Part shown: piece after piece, positions 37,551-46,564 of the stretch
How the letters are laid out: each line of letters begins with the position of its first letter
How positions within the stretch are numbered: the stretch's first letter is position 1
NCBI RefSeq assembly: GCF_000759445.1
Contig: NZ_JRMB01000001.1
Span: 1,674,001-1,738,000 of the forward strand
Direction: 5' to 3'
Origin: Pseudomonas lutea
GTDB lineage: Bacteria > Pseudomonadota > Gammaproteobacteria > Pseudomonadales > Pseudomonadaceae
Length of the DNA stretch: 64,000 nucleotides
Translations under genes and position numbers: made by a program
Notes under the pieces: model-generated
The model's input: only the letters and a program-made list of their open reading frames with translations
Told to the model about the DNA's origin: nothing
The model's database searches: none

Positions 37551-39216
37551 CACCCTACCCCCTACCCCACCGAGCCGACCGCAGGTCAAGGCGCGCAAGT
37601 TGCGTGTGTCACTGGTCTGGCTGGTGCCGATCGTCGCCGCCCTGATCGGCTTGTCGATGGTGGTGCACGATTTCCTCAATGTCGGCCCCAAGGTGGTGGT
37701 GACGTTCCTCACCGCCGAAGGCCTGGAAGCCAAGAAAACCCAGGTCAAATACAAGAACGTGGTTATCGGCGTGGTCACCGACATCGAGCTCAGCGATGAC
37801 CGCACCCACGTGCTTGCGAGCATTGACCTGAACCAGTCGGCCACACCGTTTACCCGCGCCGATACCCAGTATTGGGTGGTGCGCCCGCGCATCGGCGCTC
37901 ACGGCGTGTCGGGCGTGGACACCTTGCTGTCCGGTGCCTTCATCAGCGCCGATGCTGGCAGTTCGGAGGAAACCAAGAAGGACTTTACCGGCCTTGAAAC
38001 CCCACCCGCCGTGACATTCGGCGAGAAAGGCAAGCGCTTCATCCTGCACACCGATGACCTCGGTTCGCTGGACATCGGCTCGCCGGTGTACTTCCGCCGG
38101 ATTCAAGTGGGTCAAGTCGTGGCTTACGAGCTGGCCAAAGACGGCAAAGGCGTAGACGTCGAGATTTTCGTCGGCGCACCCAATGATCAGTACGTGCTCG
38201 ACGACTCACGTTTCTGGAATGCCAGCGGTGTCGACGTGACGCTCGGCGCCTCAGGCCTCAAGGTCTCCACGCAGTCCATGGCCTCGATCATTTCCGGCGG
38301 CATTGCCTTCCGCGAGCCCAAGTACAGCCCGGATGCAAAACCTGCCGAAACCAACGCCGAATTCAAGTTGTTCGAGGATCAGGCCACCGCACTGGCACCC
38401 CCCGATGGCGAGCCCAAGTACATCCGCATGCGCTTCAACCAATCGCTGCGCGGCCTGGTGGTCAATGCGCCGGTCGACTTCCTGGGGGTCAATGTCGGCC
38501 GCGTAGTGTCGGTGGACCTCGACTATGACCCGGCCACGGGCACCTTTCCGGGCATCGTCGGCGCGGTGATCTATCCGCAACGGCTGGGCGCAGCCAACGA
38601 CAAGCTCAAAGAGCAGGCTGGCGGGGGGGACGAAGAAGCCCAGACGTCGAAGATTATTGGCCAGTTCGTCGACCGCGGCCTGCGCGCCCAGGTGCGCACG
38701 GGCAACTTGCTGACGGGCCAGCTCTATATCGCCATGGATTTCGATCCGAAGGCCACGAAGGTCGCCTACGACGCTAAAGCCCGCCCGCTGGAAATCCCTA
38801 CCGTGCCCGGCAGCTTCGACAAGTTGCAGGAACAACTGCAGGCGTTCGTCGACAAGCTTGGCAAGATCCCTCTCGACGATTTGGCGAAGAACCTCAACGG
38901 CAGCCTGATTGAACTGCAAAAAACCATGAAGCAGGTCAACAGTGACGTGTTGCCACAGATGCGTGGCGCCTTGCAGCAAGCACAGAAGACCCTGGGTACG
39001 GCCAACGAAACCTTGTCTGACGACTCGCCGGCCCGCCAGCAGCTGGGCCAGGCCATGGAAGAAGTACAGCGCACGGCGCGTTCGGTGCGGGTGCTGACCG
39101 ACTTCCTCAGCCGCCACCCCGAATCCCTGATTCGCGGCCGCTCGGGCGACGCGGCGCCTGGTTCTTTTAAAGGATCATCCTCTTCCCGCGAAATCGCACC
39201 GGAGCCTGAGCAATGA
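37540..39216 (+). CDS. pqiB: PqiB, MCE-domain envelope lipid-transport protein
   Basis: A 558-residue protein: one N-terminal membrane helix (SLVWLVPIVAALIGLSMVV), three MlaD/MCE repeats (starting about residues 45, 160 and 295; e.g. TAEGLEAKKTQVKYKNVVIG, SLDIGSPVYFRRIQVG, SLRGLVVNAPVDFLGVNVG) and a C-terminal coiled coil (about 430-520). E. coli PqiB forms a hexameric syringe-like channel. The ATG at 37540 has GAGG upstream and overlaps the previous gene by 11 bases. Confidence 0.94.
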   Translation: MSDNTLPPTPPSRPQVKARKLRVSLVWLVPIVAALIGLSMVVHDFLNVGPKVVVTFLTAEGLEAKKTQVKYKNVVIGVVTDIELSDDRTHVLASIDLNQSATPFTRADTQYWVVRPRIGAHGVSGVDTLLSGAFISADAGSSEETKKDFTGLETPPAVTFGEKGKRFILHTDDLGSLDIGSPVYFRRIQVGQVVAYELAKDGKGVDVEIFVGAPNDQYVLDDSRFWNASGVDVTLGASGLKVSTQSMASIISGGIAFREPKYSPDAKPAETNAEFKLFEDQATALAPPDGEPKYIRMRFNQSLRGLVVNAPVDFLGVNVGRVVSVDLDYDPATGTFPGIVGAVIYPQRLGAANDKLKEQAGGGDEEAQTSKIIGQFVDRGLRAQVRTGNLLTGQLYIAMDFDPKATKVAYDAKARPLEIPTVPGSFDKLQEQLQAFVDKLGKIPLDDLAKNLNGSLIELQKTMKQVNSDVLPQMRGALQQAQKTLGTANETLSDDSPARQQLGQAMEEVQRTARSVRVLTDFLSRHPESLIRGRSGDAAPGSFKGSSSSREIAPEPEQ

Positions 39217-39836
39217 CAATGCGTAAACCCCTGTTGACACTCGCCTGCGTGTTGGGCCTGTCGGCCTGCGCGTCAACGCCGACCCATTACTACACGCTGA
39301 TCGCGCCAGCCGGCCAATCTCCCGCCAGTCCAGCCCAGGCGCCATTTCAGTTCGAAATGCAGCCCGTGCTGATGGCGGTACAAGTCGATCAGCCGCCGCT
39401 GGTCATTCGTCAGGGCAACGGCAGCCTGGCGATCCTCGAGAACGAGCGTTGGGGTGCGCCTTTGGGCGACGAATTTCACGATGCCCTGACCGGGCAACTT
39501 GAGCGGCGCTTTGGCTCGCGTGACCTGGCAGGCTTGCCAAAGCAGGCGGACGAACCCGTGCTGTCAGTACGCACCGACGTGCGCCGCTTCGAGTCGGTGC
39601 TGGACCAGTACGCGCTGATCGACGTGGTCTGGAGTCTGAGCCTGCGAGGGGCCGGCGCAGGTCCCGGCAGCAAGCGTCAGACGCTGACGTGCAGCAGCGT
39701 GATTCGCCAGCCTGCAGGCGTAGGCATGGAAAATCTGGTGCTGGCCCATCAGAGCGCTGTTGCAACGCTGGCCGACAACGTCTCACGCACCGCCGCCCAA
39801 TGGGCGCGTCAACCCTCCACGCGCTGCCCTTCCTGA
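39213..39836 (+). CDS. pqiC: PqiC outer-membrane lipoprotein
   Basis: A 207-residue lipoprotein with lipobox LSAC (Cys near 19) and the ABC-type transport auxiliary (PqiC/YmbA) domain: STPTHYYTLIAP, VDQPPLVIRQGNGSLAILENERWGAPLGDEF. It anchors the PqiB channel to the outer membrane. It overlaps pqiB by 4 bases and completes the pqiAABC operon. Confidence 0.93.
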   Translation: MTMRKPLLTLACVLGLSACASTPTHYYTLIAPAGQSPASPAQAPFQFEMQPVLMAVQVDQPPLVIRQGNGSLAILENERWGAPLGDEFHDALTGQLERRFGSRDLAGLPKQADEPVLSVRTDVRRFESVLDQYALIDVVWSLSLRGAGAGPGSKRQTLTCSSVIRQPAGVGMENLVLAHQSAVATLADNVSRTAAQWARQPSTRCPS

Positions 39837-40135
39837 ATCTATCCGTACGGGCACATAACGTGCCCACTCCCTCGTTCTAGCCCGCTTCGAAGCCGTCGGC
39901 GATATCACTCAAAAGAGTGATTTCTCTCCTTATTCTTATTCAAGTGGAGTGAGATCATACAACTGTTTGAGAAATTTCTTACATGATGTACAGTTTGGAT
40001 CCAGAATGTAGTCAGCACGGCGTTCTGTGCGCCTGCCGAAGCACGCGCTTGCATTGATTTGCTTTCCTGGAATAAGAAAAGCCCTCGAGTCGCCTCGAAG
40101 GGCCTGTCTCGCGTGATCAACAGGAGTTGAATAAC
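39837..40135. other. Intergenic region with a hairpin
   Basis: About 300 AT-rich bases between pqiC and the XRE gene. At 40077-40102 a GCCCT/AGGGC plus CGAG/CTCG stem with a one-base bulge is followed on the minus strand by TTTTCTTATT, so it looks like a minus-strand terminator, though no minus-strand gene ends here. It may instead be a structure in the XRE leader. Confidence 0.5.
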
Positions 40136-40603
40136 ATGAAAGGGATTGGCCTGCGGCTGAGGCAAGAGCGCACCAGGCTCAAACTGTCGCAAAGCGCTTT
40201 GGGCGCCGTCGGCGGAGTCGAAACCAACGCTCAGGGAAACTACGAAAGTGGGGCACGCTATCCCAAGGCCGACTACCTGTTACGGGTTGCAGGCGCGGGC
40301 GTGGACCTTGACTTCGTCCTGACGGGTAGCAGACACCGTAACCTCGAAAGCATGGGCGACCGCCCTCTTACCGAAGAAAATGAAGACCTCTCTCAGCCTT
40401 TGACACAAGTCAGTCATCAGTTGCACCGCAACTTGTTTGGCTTGATGGACGCGTCCTTGCAGCTGACGCGGCTGGTCGACGTTCGTGCCAAAGATCCTCA
40501 GTACAGTGAGGCAAATGCCCAGCTCGATAATGTCCGGGCGGAGGCACAGTCACTGGCGCAAGCCACCATGCGCCTGATCTTCGAGACGTCCAAACTGGTC
40601 TGA
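40136..40603 (+). CDS. XRE family helix-turn-helix regulator
   Basis: A 155-residue protein with an N-terminal Cro/C1-type helix-turn-helix (about 1-62: LRLRQERTRLKLSQSALGAV, NYESGARYPKADYLLRV, VDLDFVLTG) and a helical C-terminal half of unknown function. AGGAG lies about 10 bases before the ATG at 40136; a TTG three codons earlier is too close to it. Such stand-alone regulators in pseudomonads are often of unknown target. Confidence 0.88.
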   Translation: MKGIGLRLRQERTRLKLSQSALGAVGGVETNAQGNYESGARYPKADYLLRVAGAGVDLDFVLTGSRHRNLESMGDRPLTEENEDLSQPLTQVSHQLHRNLFGLMDASLQLTRLVDVRAKDPQYSEANAQLDNVRAEAQSLAQATMRLIFETSKLV

Positions 40604-40706
40604 GGGTAATCGCGACGGGGAACCGCACAAGAATGTTATGCGGGAGGAGTGTTACGCGGGAGGTTTAGCGATGCAGCCCTAAGCGGTATACATGCCTGCC
40701 TGACAA

Positions 40707-40734
40707 ACGATGCGCGGCTAATGCCGCGCATCGT
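40707..40734. terminator. Hairpin downstream of araH
   Basis: A perfect 12-bp stem, ACGATGCGCGGC with GCCGCGCATCGT around a TAAT loop, lies between the convergent XRE and araH genes, 18 bases past the araH stop. The T tract on the minus strand is weak (TTTG). Confidence 0.65.
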
Positions 40735-40751
40735 CTATAGGGTCAACGCGC

Positions 40752-41717
40752 TTAGCGGCGCTTGAGACGGTCGATGATCACCGCCAGCAGCAGAATCGTG
40801 CCGCGGATCACGTACTGGTAGAAGGTATCGATGTTCTTCAGGTTCATGGCGTTTTCGATAATCGCCAGGATCAGCACCCCTGCGATAACGTGGCGGATCA
40901 TGCCGATGCCGCCACTGAGCGAGACCCCGCCCAGGACGCAAGCCGAGATGACTGTGAGCTCAAAGCCCTGGCCGATCATCGGCTGACCCGAGGTCATGCG
41001 CGACGCCAACACCACGCCAGCCAGTGCGCCGATCAGGCCGTGAACGGCGAAGATGATGATCTTGGTGCGGTCAACATGAACCCCGGCGAGCAGCGCCGCT
41101 TCCTGGTTACCGCCGATGGCCAGCGTGTTGCGCCCGTAGGTGGTGTAGTTCAACAGCCAGCCGAAGAATATGAAGCAGACGATGGTAATCAGGATCGGCA
41201 CCGGCACGCCGAACAACTGCCCGTTGCCGAAGACGAAAAACGCTTCGTCGCCCACGCCAACTGCTTTGCCGTTGGAAAAGATGTAGGCCAGCCCGCGTAC
41301 GATCTGCATGGTCGCCAACGTGGTGATCAGCGCGTTGATGCGCAGCTTGGCGATCACGATGCCATTGATCAGGCCGACCAGGAGGCCCATCGCCAGGGCT
41401 GCAGAAACACCCAGAAAGACGCTGTCCGTGTCGCGGATAACGATACCGGCAATGACCCCGGAACAGGCCAGCACGGAGCCAACCGACAGGTCGAAGTGTC
41501 CGGAGGCGAGGCAGTACAGCATCGTGCAGGCGGCGATGCCGACGGTGGAAATCGCCAGGCCCAGGCCCCGCATGTTCAGCGGCGACATAAAGTTGTCGAT
41601 CAGCAAGGCACAGAGCACAAAGATGCCCAGCGCGGCCATGAGCATGGCCCAGTCGTCGACGAATCGACGCATGTTCATGCCCTGGCGGGGAGCCGTCAGG
41701 CTGGATTCGGTAGACAT
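40752..41717 (-). CDS. araH: L-arabinose ABC transporter permease AraH
   Basis: A 321-residue permease of the RbsC/AraH family with about ten membrane segments; GHFDLSVGSVLACSGV and GGVSLSGGIGMIRHVIAGVLIL are typical. The ATG at 41717 has GAGGTG upstream; a start 8 codons earlier lacks a ribosome site. The arabinose assignment comes from AraF upstream. Last gene of the araFGH operon. Confidence 0.92.
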   Translation of the reverse strand: MSTESSLTAPRQGMNMRRFVDDWAMLMAALGIFVLCALLIDNFMSPLNMRGLGLAISTVGIAACTMLYCLASGHFDLSVGSVLACSGVIAGIVIRDTDSVFLGVSAALAMGLLVGLINGIVIAKLRINALITTLATMQIVRGLAYIFSNGKAVGVGDEAFFVFGNGQLFGVPVPILITIVCFIFFGWLLNYTTYGRNTLAIGGNQEAALLAGVHVDRTKIIIFAVHGLIGALAGVVLASRMTSGQPMIGQGFELTVISACVLGGVSLSGGIGMIRHVIAGVLILAIIENAMNLKNIDTFYQYVIRGTILLLAVIIDRLKRR

Positions 41718-41763
41718 ACGCACCTCGTTTTTATTTTTCATAGCCAGTTTTCAATAGCCGGAT

Positions 41764-43293
41764 TTAACCGCGCGTACGCGGCAGTGCCAGTTGCAGGAGA
41801 CGTTGCTCGTTGGCTTCCTCGCGGGTCAGCTCGCCAGTGATCGCCCCTTCACTCATCACCAGGATGCGATCGGAAATGCCCATGACTTCCATCAAATCGC
41901 TGGAGACCACGATGACGGCAATGCCGTCAGCCGCGAGGTTATGGATGATCTGGTAGATCTCGGACTTGGCGCCGATGTCGATGCCTCGGGTTGGCTCGTC
42001 CAGCAGCAGGACTTTCATGGGCATCGACAGCCAGCGCCCCAGAATGGCTTTCTGCTGATTGCCGCCCGACAGAAACAGCATTTGCTGCTCGGGTGAAGGG
42101 GTTTTGACGTTCATGGACTTGATCTGGTGAGCGGCATTGTCACGCTCCCAACGCCCTTGAATCAGACAGCCCAGATTCACGTGGCGAGGCCGCGCGCCCA
42201 TATTGATGTTTTCCGCAACGCTGGACAGCGGCACGATGCCTTCTTTTTTACGGTCCTCGGGGCACAACAGAATCCCGGCATTGATGGCGTCGCGTGGCGA
42301 GCGCAGGTTCAACGGCTTGCCATCCAGTTGCAGCGTTCCCGCCTGCGCCCGTGTCAGGCCTGAGAGCATGCGGAACATTTCGGTGCGGCCAGCACCGACC
42401 AGGCCGAAAAAGCCCAGAATCTCGCCCTTTTGCACAGCGAAGCTGACCGGCTCCTGCAGGCCGGGCCCCATCAGGCCGGTGACACGCAGGCTAGGCCCCT
42501 GATGCTGACGCGGCCGGTAGTTGTAGATGTCCTGAATGTCTCGGCCGACCATGCAGGTGACCAGACGGTCGTGGTCCAGCTCGGCCATGTCGTTGAAGGT
42601 GCGCACGAAGCGGCCGTCCTTGAACACGGTGACGGCGTCACACACGCGAAAGATTTCTTCCATGCGGTGGGAGACGTAGAGGATGACCCGACCTTCATCG
42701 CGCAGCTTGGTGATGATCGCCATCAGCCGGTCGATCTCACGCGCGGACAAGCTACTGGTAGGTTCATCAAACGCAATGACATGCGCATTGCGTGACATGG
42801 CCTTGGCAATTTCCACCAACTGCCGTTGACCGAGAGACAGGTCACCCAGACGCGTGTTGGGATCGATCTCGTCGGCCAGGCCTTTGAGCAGGTCCCGTGC
42901 GCGCCGGACCATGGCCCGACGGTTGATCATGCCCCAGCGATTGGGCATGTGGCCGAGCAGAAGGTTTTCCGCCACCGACATTTCCGGCACCAGATGAAGC
43001 TCCTGGTGGATCACCGCCACACCGGCCGCGATGCTGTCGGCGGTAGACTTGAACGCCAGACGCTGGTCGCCAATCTGCAGATCACCACTGTTGGGTTGAT
43101 ACGAGCCGCCGAGAATCTTCAGCAGCGTGGATTTACCCGCGCCGTTCTCGCCCATCAGCGCGTGAACGCTGCCTGGCCGAGCTTCAAAATTGATGTCGGA
43201 CAGCGCCTTCACACCAGGAAAGGTCTTGCCGATCCCGTTGAAGCGCAGACTGCCGCCCTGCTGAACGTGTTGCTGTACCGATGCCTGTTGCAT
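41764..43293 (-). CDS. araG: L-arabinose ABC transporter ATP-binding protein AraG
   Basis: A 509-residue sugar-type ATPase with two ABC modules. Module 1: Walker A GENGAGKST, signature LSLGQRQL, Walker B VIAFDEPTSSLS. Module 2: a degenerate Walker A (GLVGAGRTE), signature FLSGGNQQKA and LLLDEPTRGIDIGAK, as normal for this family. It starts 93 bases after araF with an intervening stem-loop. Confidence 0.95.
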   Translation of the reverse strand: MQQASVQQHVQQGGSLRFNGIGKTFPGVKALSDINFEARPGSVHALMGENGAGKSTLLKILGGSYQPNSGDLQIGDQRLAFKSTADSIAAGVAVIHQELHLVPEMSVAENLLLGHMPNRWGMINRRAMVRRARDLLKGLADEIDPNTRLGDLSLGQRQLVEIAKAMSRNAHVIAFDEPTSSLSAREIDRLMAIITKLRDEGRVILYVSHRMEEIFRVCDAVTVFKDGRFVRTFNDMAELDHDRLVTCMVGRDIQDIYNYRPRQHQGPSLRVTGLMGPGLQEPVSFAVQKGEILGFFGLVGAGRTEMFRMLSGLTRAQAGTLQLDGKPLNLRSPRDAINAGILLCPEDRKKEGIVPLSSVAENINMGARPRHVNLGCLIQGRWERDNAAHQIKSMNVKTPSPEQQMLFLSGGNQQKAILGRWLSMPMKVLLLDEPTRGIDIGAKSEIYQIIHNLAADGIAVIVVSSDLMEVMGISDRILVMSEGAITGELTREEANEQRLLQLALPRTRG

Positions 43294-43305
43294 GAACCAC
43301 CTCCA

Positions 43306-43336
43306 CCTCGCCCCACCCTTCTCAGGTGGAGCGAGG
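43306..43336 (-). promoter_or_regulatory. Intercistronic stem-loop between araF and araG
   Basis: On the minus strand CCTCGCTCCACC pairs with GGTGGGGCGAGG (one G-T wobble) around a 7-base loop. There is no T run, so it is more likely an mRNA-stabilising or attenuating element that favours abundant araF message than a full terminator. Confidence 0.65.
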
Positions 43337-43386
43337 CCTTGCAGATATCCGCCCGGGTTACAGGCGCCCCGACTCGACTGCCGCGC

Positions 43387-44391
43387 TTACTTGTACAGAC
43401 CGATCTTGGTCAGTACTTCCTTGAAGTTGGCGCGGGTGATCAGCGTCACGTCGTCCATCGCGGTGTATTTGGCAGGTTCTTTGCCGGTGGTGACCCACTC
43501 GTACATCGCCAGGGCGGTGTTGTAGCCCTCTTTGTCAGGGCTTGGCAGCATCGAGCCGAAGAAACCGCTGTCTTTCTTCTTCAGTTCGTCGATGGCGTCA
43601 GTACCGTTGATGCCGATGCCGATCACGTTGGGCGCTGCGAAGCCGGCGCCTGCGGTTGCACGCACGCCACCCAGAACGGTGTTGTCGTTCATGCCACCGA
43701 TGATGAGGTTCTTCGCGGCAGCGGGGAGCTTGGGCAAAGCAGCGCCGGTGGAATCCATGCTGCCGGGGACGTCGAGGGTTTTCTGCGGAGCGAAGAGGAT
43801 GTGATCCTCAGGCAGCCCGGCTTTCTTCAACGCATCCACCGAACCGTCGGTGCGCTTCTTGCCGGTGTCGAGTTCGTTGTAGGTGTTGATGATCGCGTAG
43901 GTTTCTTTCCAGTCCCACTTGCGGTTCTGGGCTTCGGTCGCCATCGCCGCACCCTGTTTTTGGCCGACTTCGAACGCTGCCATGCCCAGGTACGGGACGT
44001 CTTCCATGAACTTGCCCTTGGCGTCGACGAAGCGGTCGTCGACGGCCATGACTTTCATGTCGTTGGCTTTGGCCTTCGCAACAATGGACGGGCCCAGAGA
44101 AACGTCAGGCGGGCAGATGACGAAGCCCTTGGCGCCATTGGCGGCAAGGCTGTCGATGGCGGAGAGGGTTTTTTCACCGTCCGGAACGGCGATCTTGATC
44201 ACTTCAAAACCATGTTCCTGGCCGGCTTTTTCTGCGAAGGCCCATTCGGTCTGGAACCAGGGCTCTTCAGCCTGCTTGACCAGAAAACCGATCTTGACCT
44301 TGTCAGCGGCGGAAACACCGGCGCTCATGCCCAGAATGGCGGTGGCAACAGCAGCACAGCACAGGGAACGAATCCCGTGGCGACTCAACAT
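43387..44391 (-). CDS. araF: L-arabinose-binding periplasmic protein AraF
   Basis: A 334-residue binding protein with a signal peptide (ending VSAA, about residue 29). The mature part begins DKVKIGFLVKQAEEPWFQTE, nearly matching E. coli AraF, and keeps FEVIKIAVPDGEKTL, SLAANGAKGFVI, MNDNTVLGGVRAT and GIGINGTDA. It binds L-arabinose. AAGGAG lies just before the ATG. It heads the araFGH operon. Confidence 0.95.
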   Translation of the reverse strand: MLSRHGIRSLCCAAVATAILGMSAGVSAADKVKIGFLVKQAEEPWFQTEWAFAEKAGQEHGFEVIKIAVPDGEKTLSAIDSLAANGAKGFVICPPDVSLGPSIVAKAKANDMKVMAVDDRFVDAKGKFMEDVPYLGMAAFEVGQKQGAAMATEAQNRKWDWKETYAIINTYNELDTGKKRTDGSVDALKKAGLPEDHILFAPQKTLDVPGSMDSTGAALPKLPAAAKNLIIGGMNDNTVLGGVRATAGAGFAAPNVIGIGINGTDAIDELKKKDSGFFGSMLPSPDKEGYNTALAMYEWVTTGKEPAKYTAMDDVTLITRANFKEVLTKIGLYK

Positions 44392-44490
44392 AGCTAACTC
44401 CTTATTTTTATTGACTAGCTACAGCGTTCAGCAGTGAGTGTCGGAACAGCTTGCCGTGCTTTTAACGGCAGGCCGTTCGACTGAAAACAG

Positions 44491-44510
44491 TCATATCATA
44501 TTATCAATGA
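44491..44510. promoter_or_regulatory. Candidate regulator site upstream of araF
   Basis: TCATATCATATTATCAATGA lies about 100 bases upstream of the araF start. Its core ATCATATTAT matches 9 of 10 bases of ATCATATGAT upstream of the FadR-type gene at 45521-46231, and its outer TCAT/ATGA arms are inverted. A shared operator is inferred, not proven. Confidence 0.5.
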
Positions 44511-44555
44511 CGCCTATGTAACCGAGTGTCACGCTCATCCAACCCATGGCCGGCA

Positions 44556-45434
44556 TCACCCGGCAAAGCGGTGAGACTCCATTCCTTCGATGCCTACCTG
44601 GGCTTGAATTACATAACCATCCAGCTCGAGTGCGCCTTCGGCAGGCCGCGCGCTGGTGACGAACAGGGTCGACATCTGCGGGCCGCCGAACACACAGCTG
44701 GTGGGATGACTGACGGGGAGTTCTATCACCCGGTTTACGCTGCCGTCCGGTGCGAAGCGGATGAGGCAGCCGCCACCCCAGCGCGCATTCCAGACGAACC
44801 CCTGTGCGTCCATCGCCGAGCCGTCGGGTGCGCCACGGGGGTGTTCGGCAGCCCAGAGCTGGCGATCGCCCAGAGAGTGGTCAGCGTGGATGGGGTAGCG
44901 GTAGATCACGCCATCGAGCGTGTCGGCGGTCAGCACTGACGCACCGTCTGCTGGCCAAAGCAACGTGTTGACGATGCCCTGCCCCGCCAACAAAGGCGTC
45001 ACCGACGCCTGGCCATCGATGCGGAACAGCCCGCCGGACCGACGCTCTAACGGCAGGTCGCCGCCCTGGTCGTCCAGGTTGTTTTGCATGGTCCCGAGCC
45101 AGAGCCGGCCGTGACGGTCACAACGCGCTTCATTCGCACGATTGCCGGCAACAGGATCGGCCGCGCACAGCAGTCTGAGGGCGGGCTGGCTCGAAGGGGA
45201 ATCAAGGTCTAGGCGATAAACGCCGCTGGCCAGGGTGACGAGCGCGTCGCCAGAATGAGTGGGAATAAACGCGGAGACCGGCTCGTTGAATTGCCAAAAG
45301 CAGACCTTGCCCTCGTTCAGGCGCAGCGCCCGGAACCCGGCAATGTCGACCCAATACAGGGCCTGATGGGTGTGGTCCCAGAACGGCCCTTCGGCCAATT
45401 TGAAACGCTGATCGCAGACCGGCAGCCATTTCAT
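44556..45434 (-). CDS. SMP-30/gluconolactonase family sugar lactonase (probable L-arabinonolactonase)
   Basis: A 292-residue six-bladed propeller of the SMP-30/LRE family. The metal-binding residues are found in LAEGPFWD (Glu), VAGNRANEARCDRHGRLWLGTM and GAPDGSAMDAQGFVWNARWGGG. Such enzymes hydrolyse sugar-derived lactones. Placement directly upstream of araFGH and downstream of a FadR-type regulator, all on one strand, suggests L-arabinono-1,4-lactone as substrate; the dehydrogenase and dehydratases of that pathway are not in the window. Confidence 0.88.
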   Translation of the reverse strand: MKWLPVCDQRFKLAEGPFWDHTHQALYWVDIAGFRALRLNEGKVCFWQFNEPVSAFIPTHSGDALVTLASGVYRLDLDSPSSQPALRLLCAADPVAGNRANEARCDRHGRLWLGTMQNNLDDQGGDLPLERRSGGLFRIDGQASVTPLLAGQGIVNTLLWPADGASVLTADTLDGVIYRYPIHADHSLGDRQLWAAEHPRGAPDGSAMDAQGFVWNARWGGGCLIRFAPDGSVNRVIELPVSHPTSCVFGGPQMSTLFVTSARPAEGALELDGYVIQAQVGIEGMESHRFAG

Positions 45435-45520
45435 CGAAATCTTCCTGCTTATTATTGTGGGTCAGCGAGGCGCCTGGAGCGTCTCACCTTGAATCCGTCA
45501 AGCCATCACAGCGGGTTGCA

Positions 45521-46231
45521 TCATAAACAGCGGGACAAAGGAGGCTGCCGGGAGCGGGTAATCACTTCACCGGCATTCTCGATCAGGCTCATGCAGGCCC
45601 AGACTCCCCGCGCAGAATCGCGATTGGCGATGGCGTCCGCCAGATCCTTGTGCAGCGGCAGTGTCCTGCCCAGCTCCCCGGGTACCGCCGACGACACCTC
45701 AAACGAGATCGCCAGCAACGCGCCGAGCGCCGGTAACATCTGCTCGATCAACTGGTTGTGGCTGGCCGCCAGCACAGCCTCGTGAAAACGCTGATCGGCG
45801 ACGTTGTAATCAACCTGGTCCGCAACGCTGGCCTCCAGCCGCACGTAGGCTGCCTGAATGCCTGCGATCTGCTCGGGCGTAGCCCTTTCACAGGCCCATC
45901 TGACCGCCATGGGTTCGATCGCACGACGCAGGTCCAGCAAGTCCAGCACAAAGCTCTGCGGCAAGCCCTTCGCCGCAAGCCAGCCCACTACCTGCGGGTC
46001 AAACAGATTCCAGTTGCGCACCGGCAGTACCCGAGTGCCGACCTTGGGGCCCACCTCCAGCAATCCCTTGGCCACCAAGGTTTTGATGGCTTCGCGAATC
46101 ACTGTACGGCTGACTCCGAATTCTTCGCCCAATGCTGCTTCAACTTTCAACGACTGCCCCGGCATCACGTTGCCCTGAGCAATCCAGGCGCCGAGGCGGT
46201 CTACCGTTGACGCATGAAAACTGCTGCTCAT
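45521..46231 (-). CDS. GntR/FadR family transcriptional regulator
   Basis: A 236-residue regulator with an N-terminal winged helix (about 8-75: LGEEFGVSRTVIREAIKTLVAKGLL) and a C-terminal FCD domain with the metal-ligand pattern in DQRFHEAVLAASHN and a later LHKDLADAI. FCD regulators sense organic or sugar acids. It precedes the lactonase and araFGH on the same strand and is divergent from the exported epimerase gene, so it is the likely local regulator. Confidence 0.92.
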   Translation of the reverse strand: MSSSFHASTVDRLGAWIAQGNVMPGQSLKVEAALGEEFGVSRTVIREAIKTLVAKGLLEVGPKVGTRVLPVRNWNLFDPQVVGWLAAKGLPQSFVLDLLDLRRAIEPMAVRWACERATPEQIAGIQAAYVRLEASVADQVDYNVADQRFHEAVLAASHNQLIEQMLPALGALLAISFEVSSAVPGELGRTLPLHKDLADAIANRDSARGVWACMSLIENAGEVITRSRQPPLSRCL

Positions 46232-46270
46232 TGATCCGCCCCTGTTTACGGTGACTTCCGCAAATCGAGG

Positions 46271-46289
46271 CTAATGATCATATGATTAG
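46271..46289. promoter_or_regulatory. Palindromic candidate operator of the FadR-type regulator
   Basis: CTAATGATCATATGATTAG is an imperfect 19-base palindrome (only two of nine pairs mismatch), 40 bases upstream of the regulator start and about 275 bases upstream of the epimerase gene. Position and symmetry fit autoregulation. Confidence 0.6.
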
Positions 46290-46564
46290 GAGTCAAACAC
46301 TCGCAAAACCTTGGTCTATCAGGCTAGACCTGTCCGCCAGGGGCTTGAGGTCCGCTTTCGCCGAATAGTATTACAATTTATTTTTAAAGCGAGGGTTTTT
46401 GATCTATAACTCGAAATATCGGCACGGCACTGCCTAAATAGTATGACCAAATCGTCTCGCACTGGTCTGCTCGGGTACTCGCTCCTGAGTTGAGTCCCGC
46501 AACAGCGGTGCGCGTTTCACCCGGTACCTGCAACAACCTCCATAACAACAAAAGGAAGGACGTA
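46290..46564. other. Promoter region of the exported aldose epimerase gene
   Basis: About 275 bases, AT-rich between 46360 and 46440, with no gene. AAAGGAAGGA lies just before the epimerase ATG. I see no second clear copy of the palindrome. Confidence 0.5.

Noticed and set aside
42826..44397. 523-codon plus-strand frame opposite araG and araF
   Set aside because: Shadow of two unmistakable genes.
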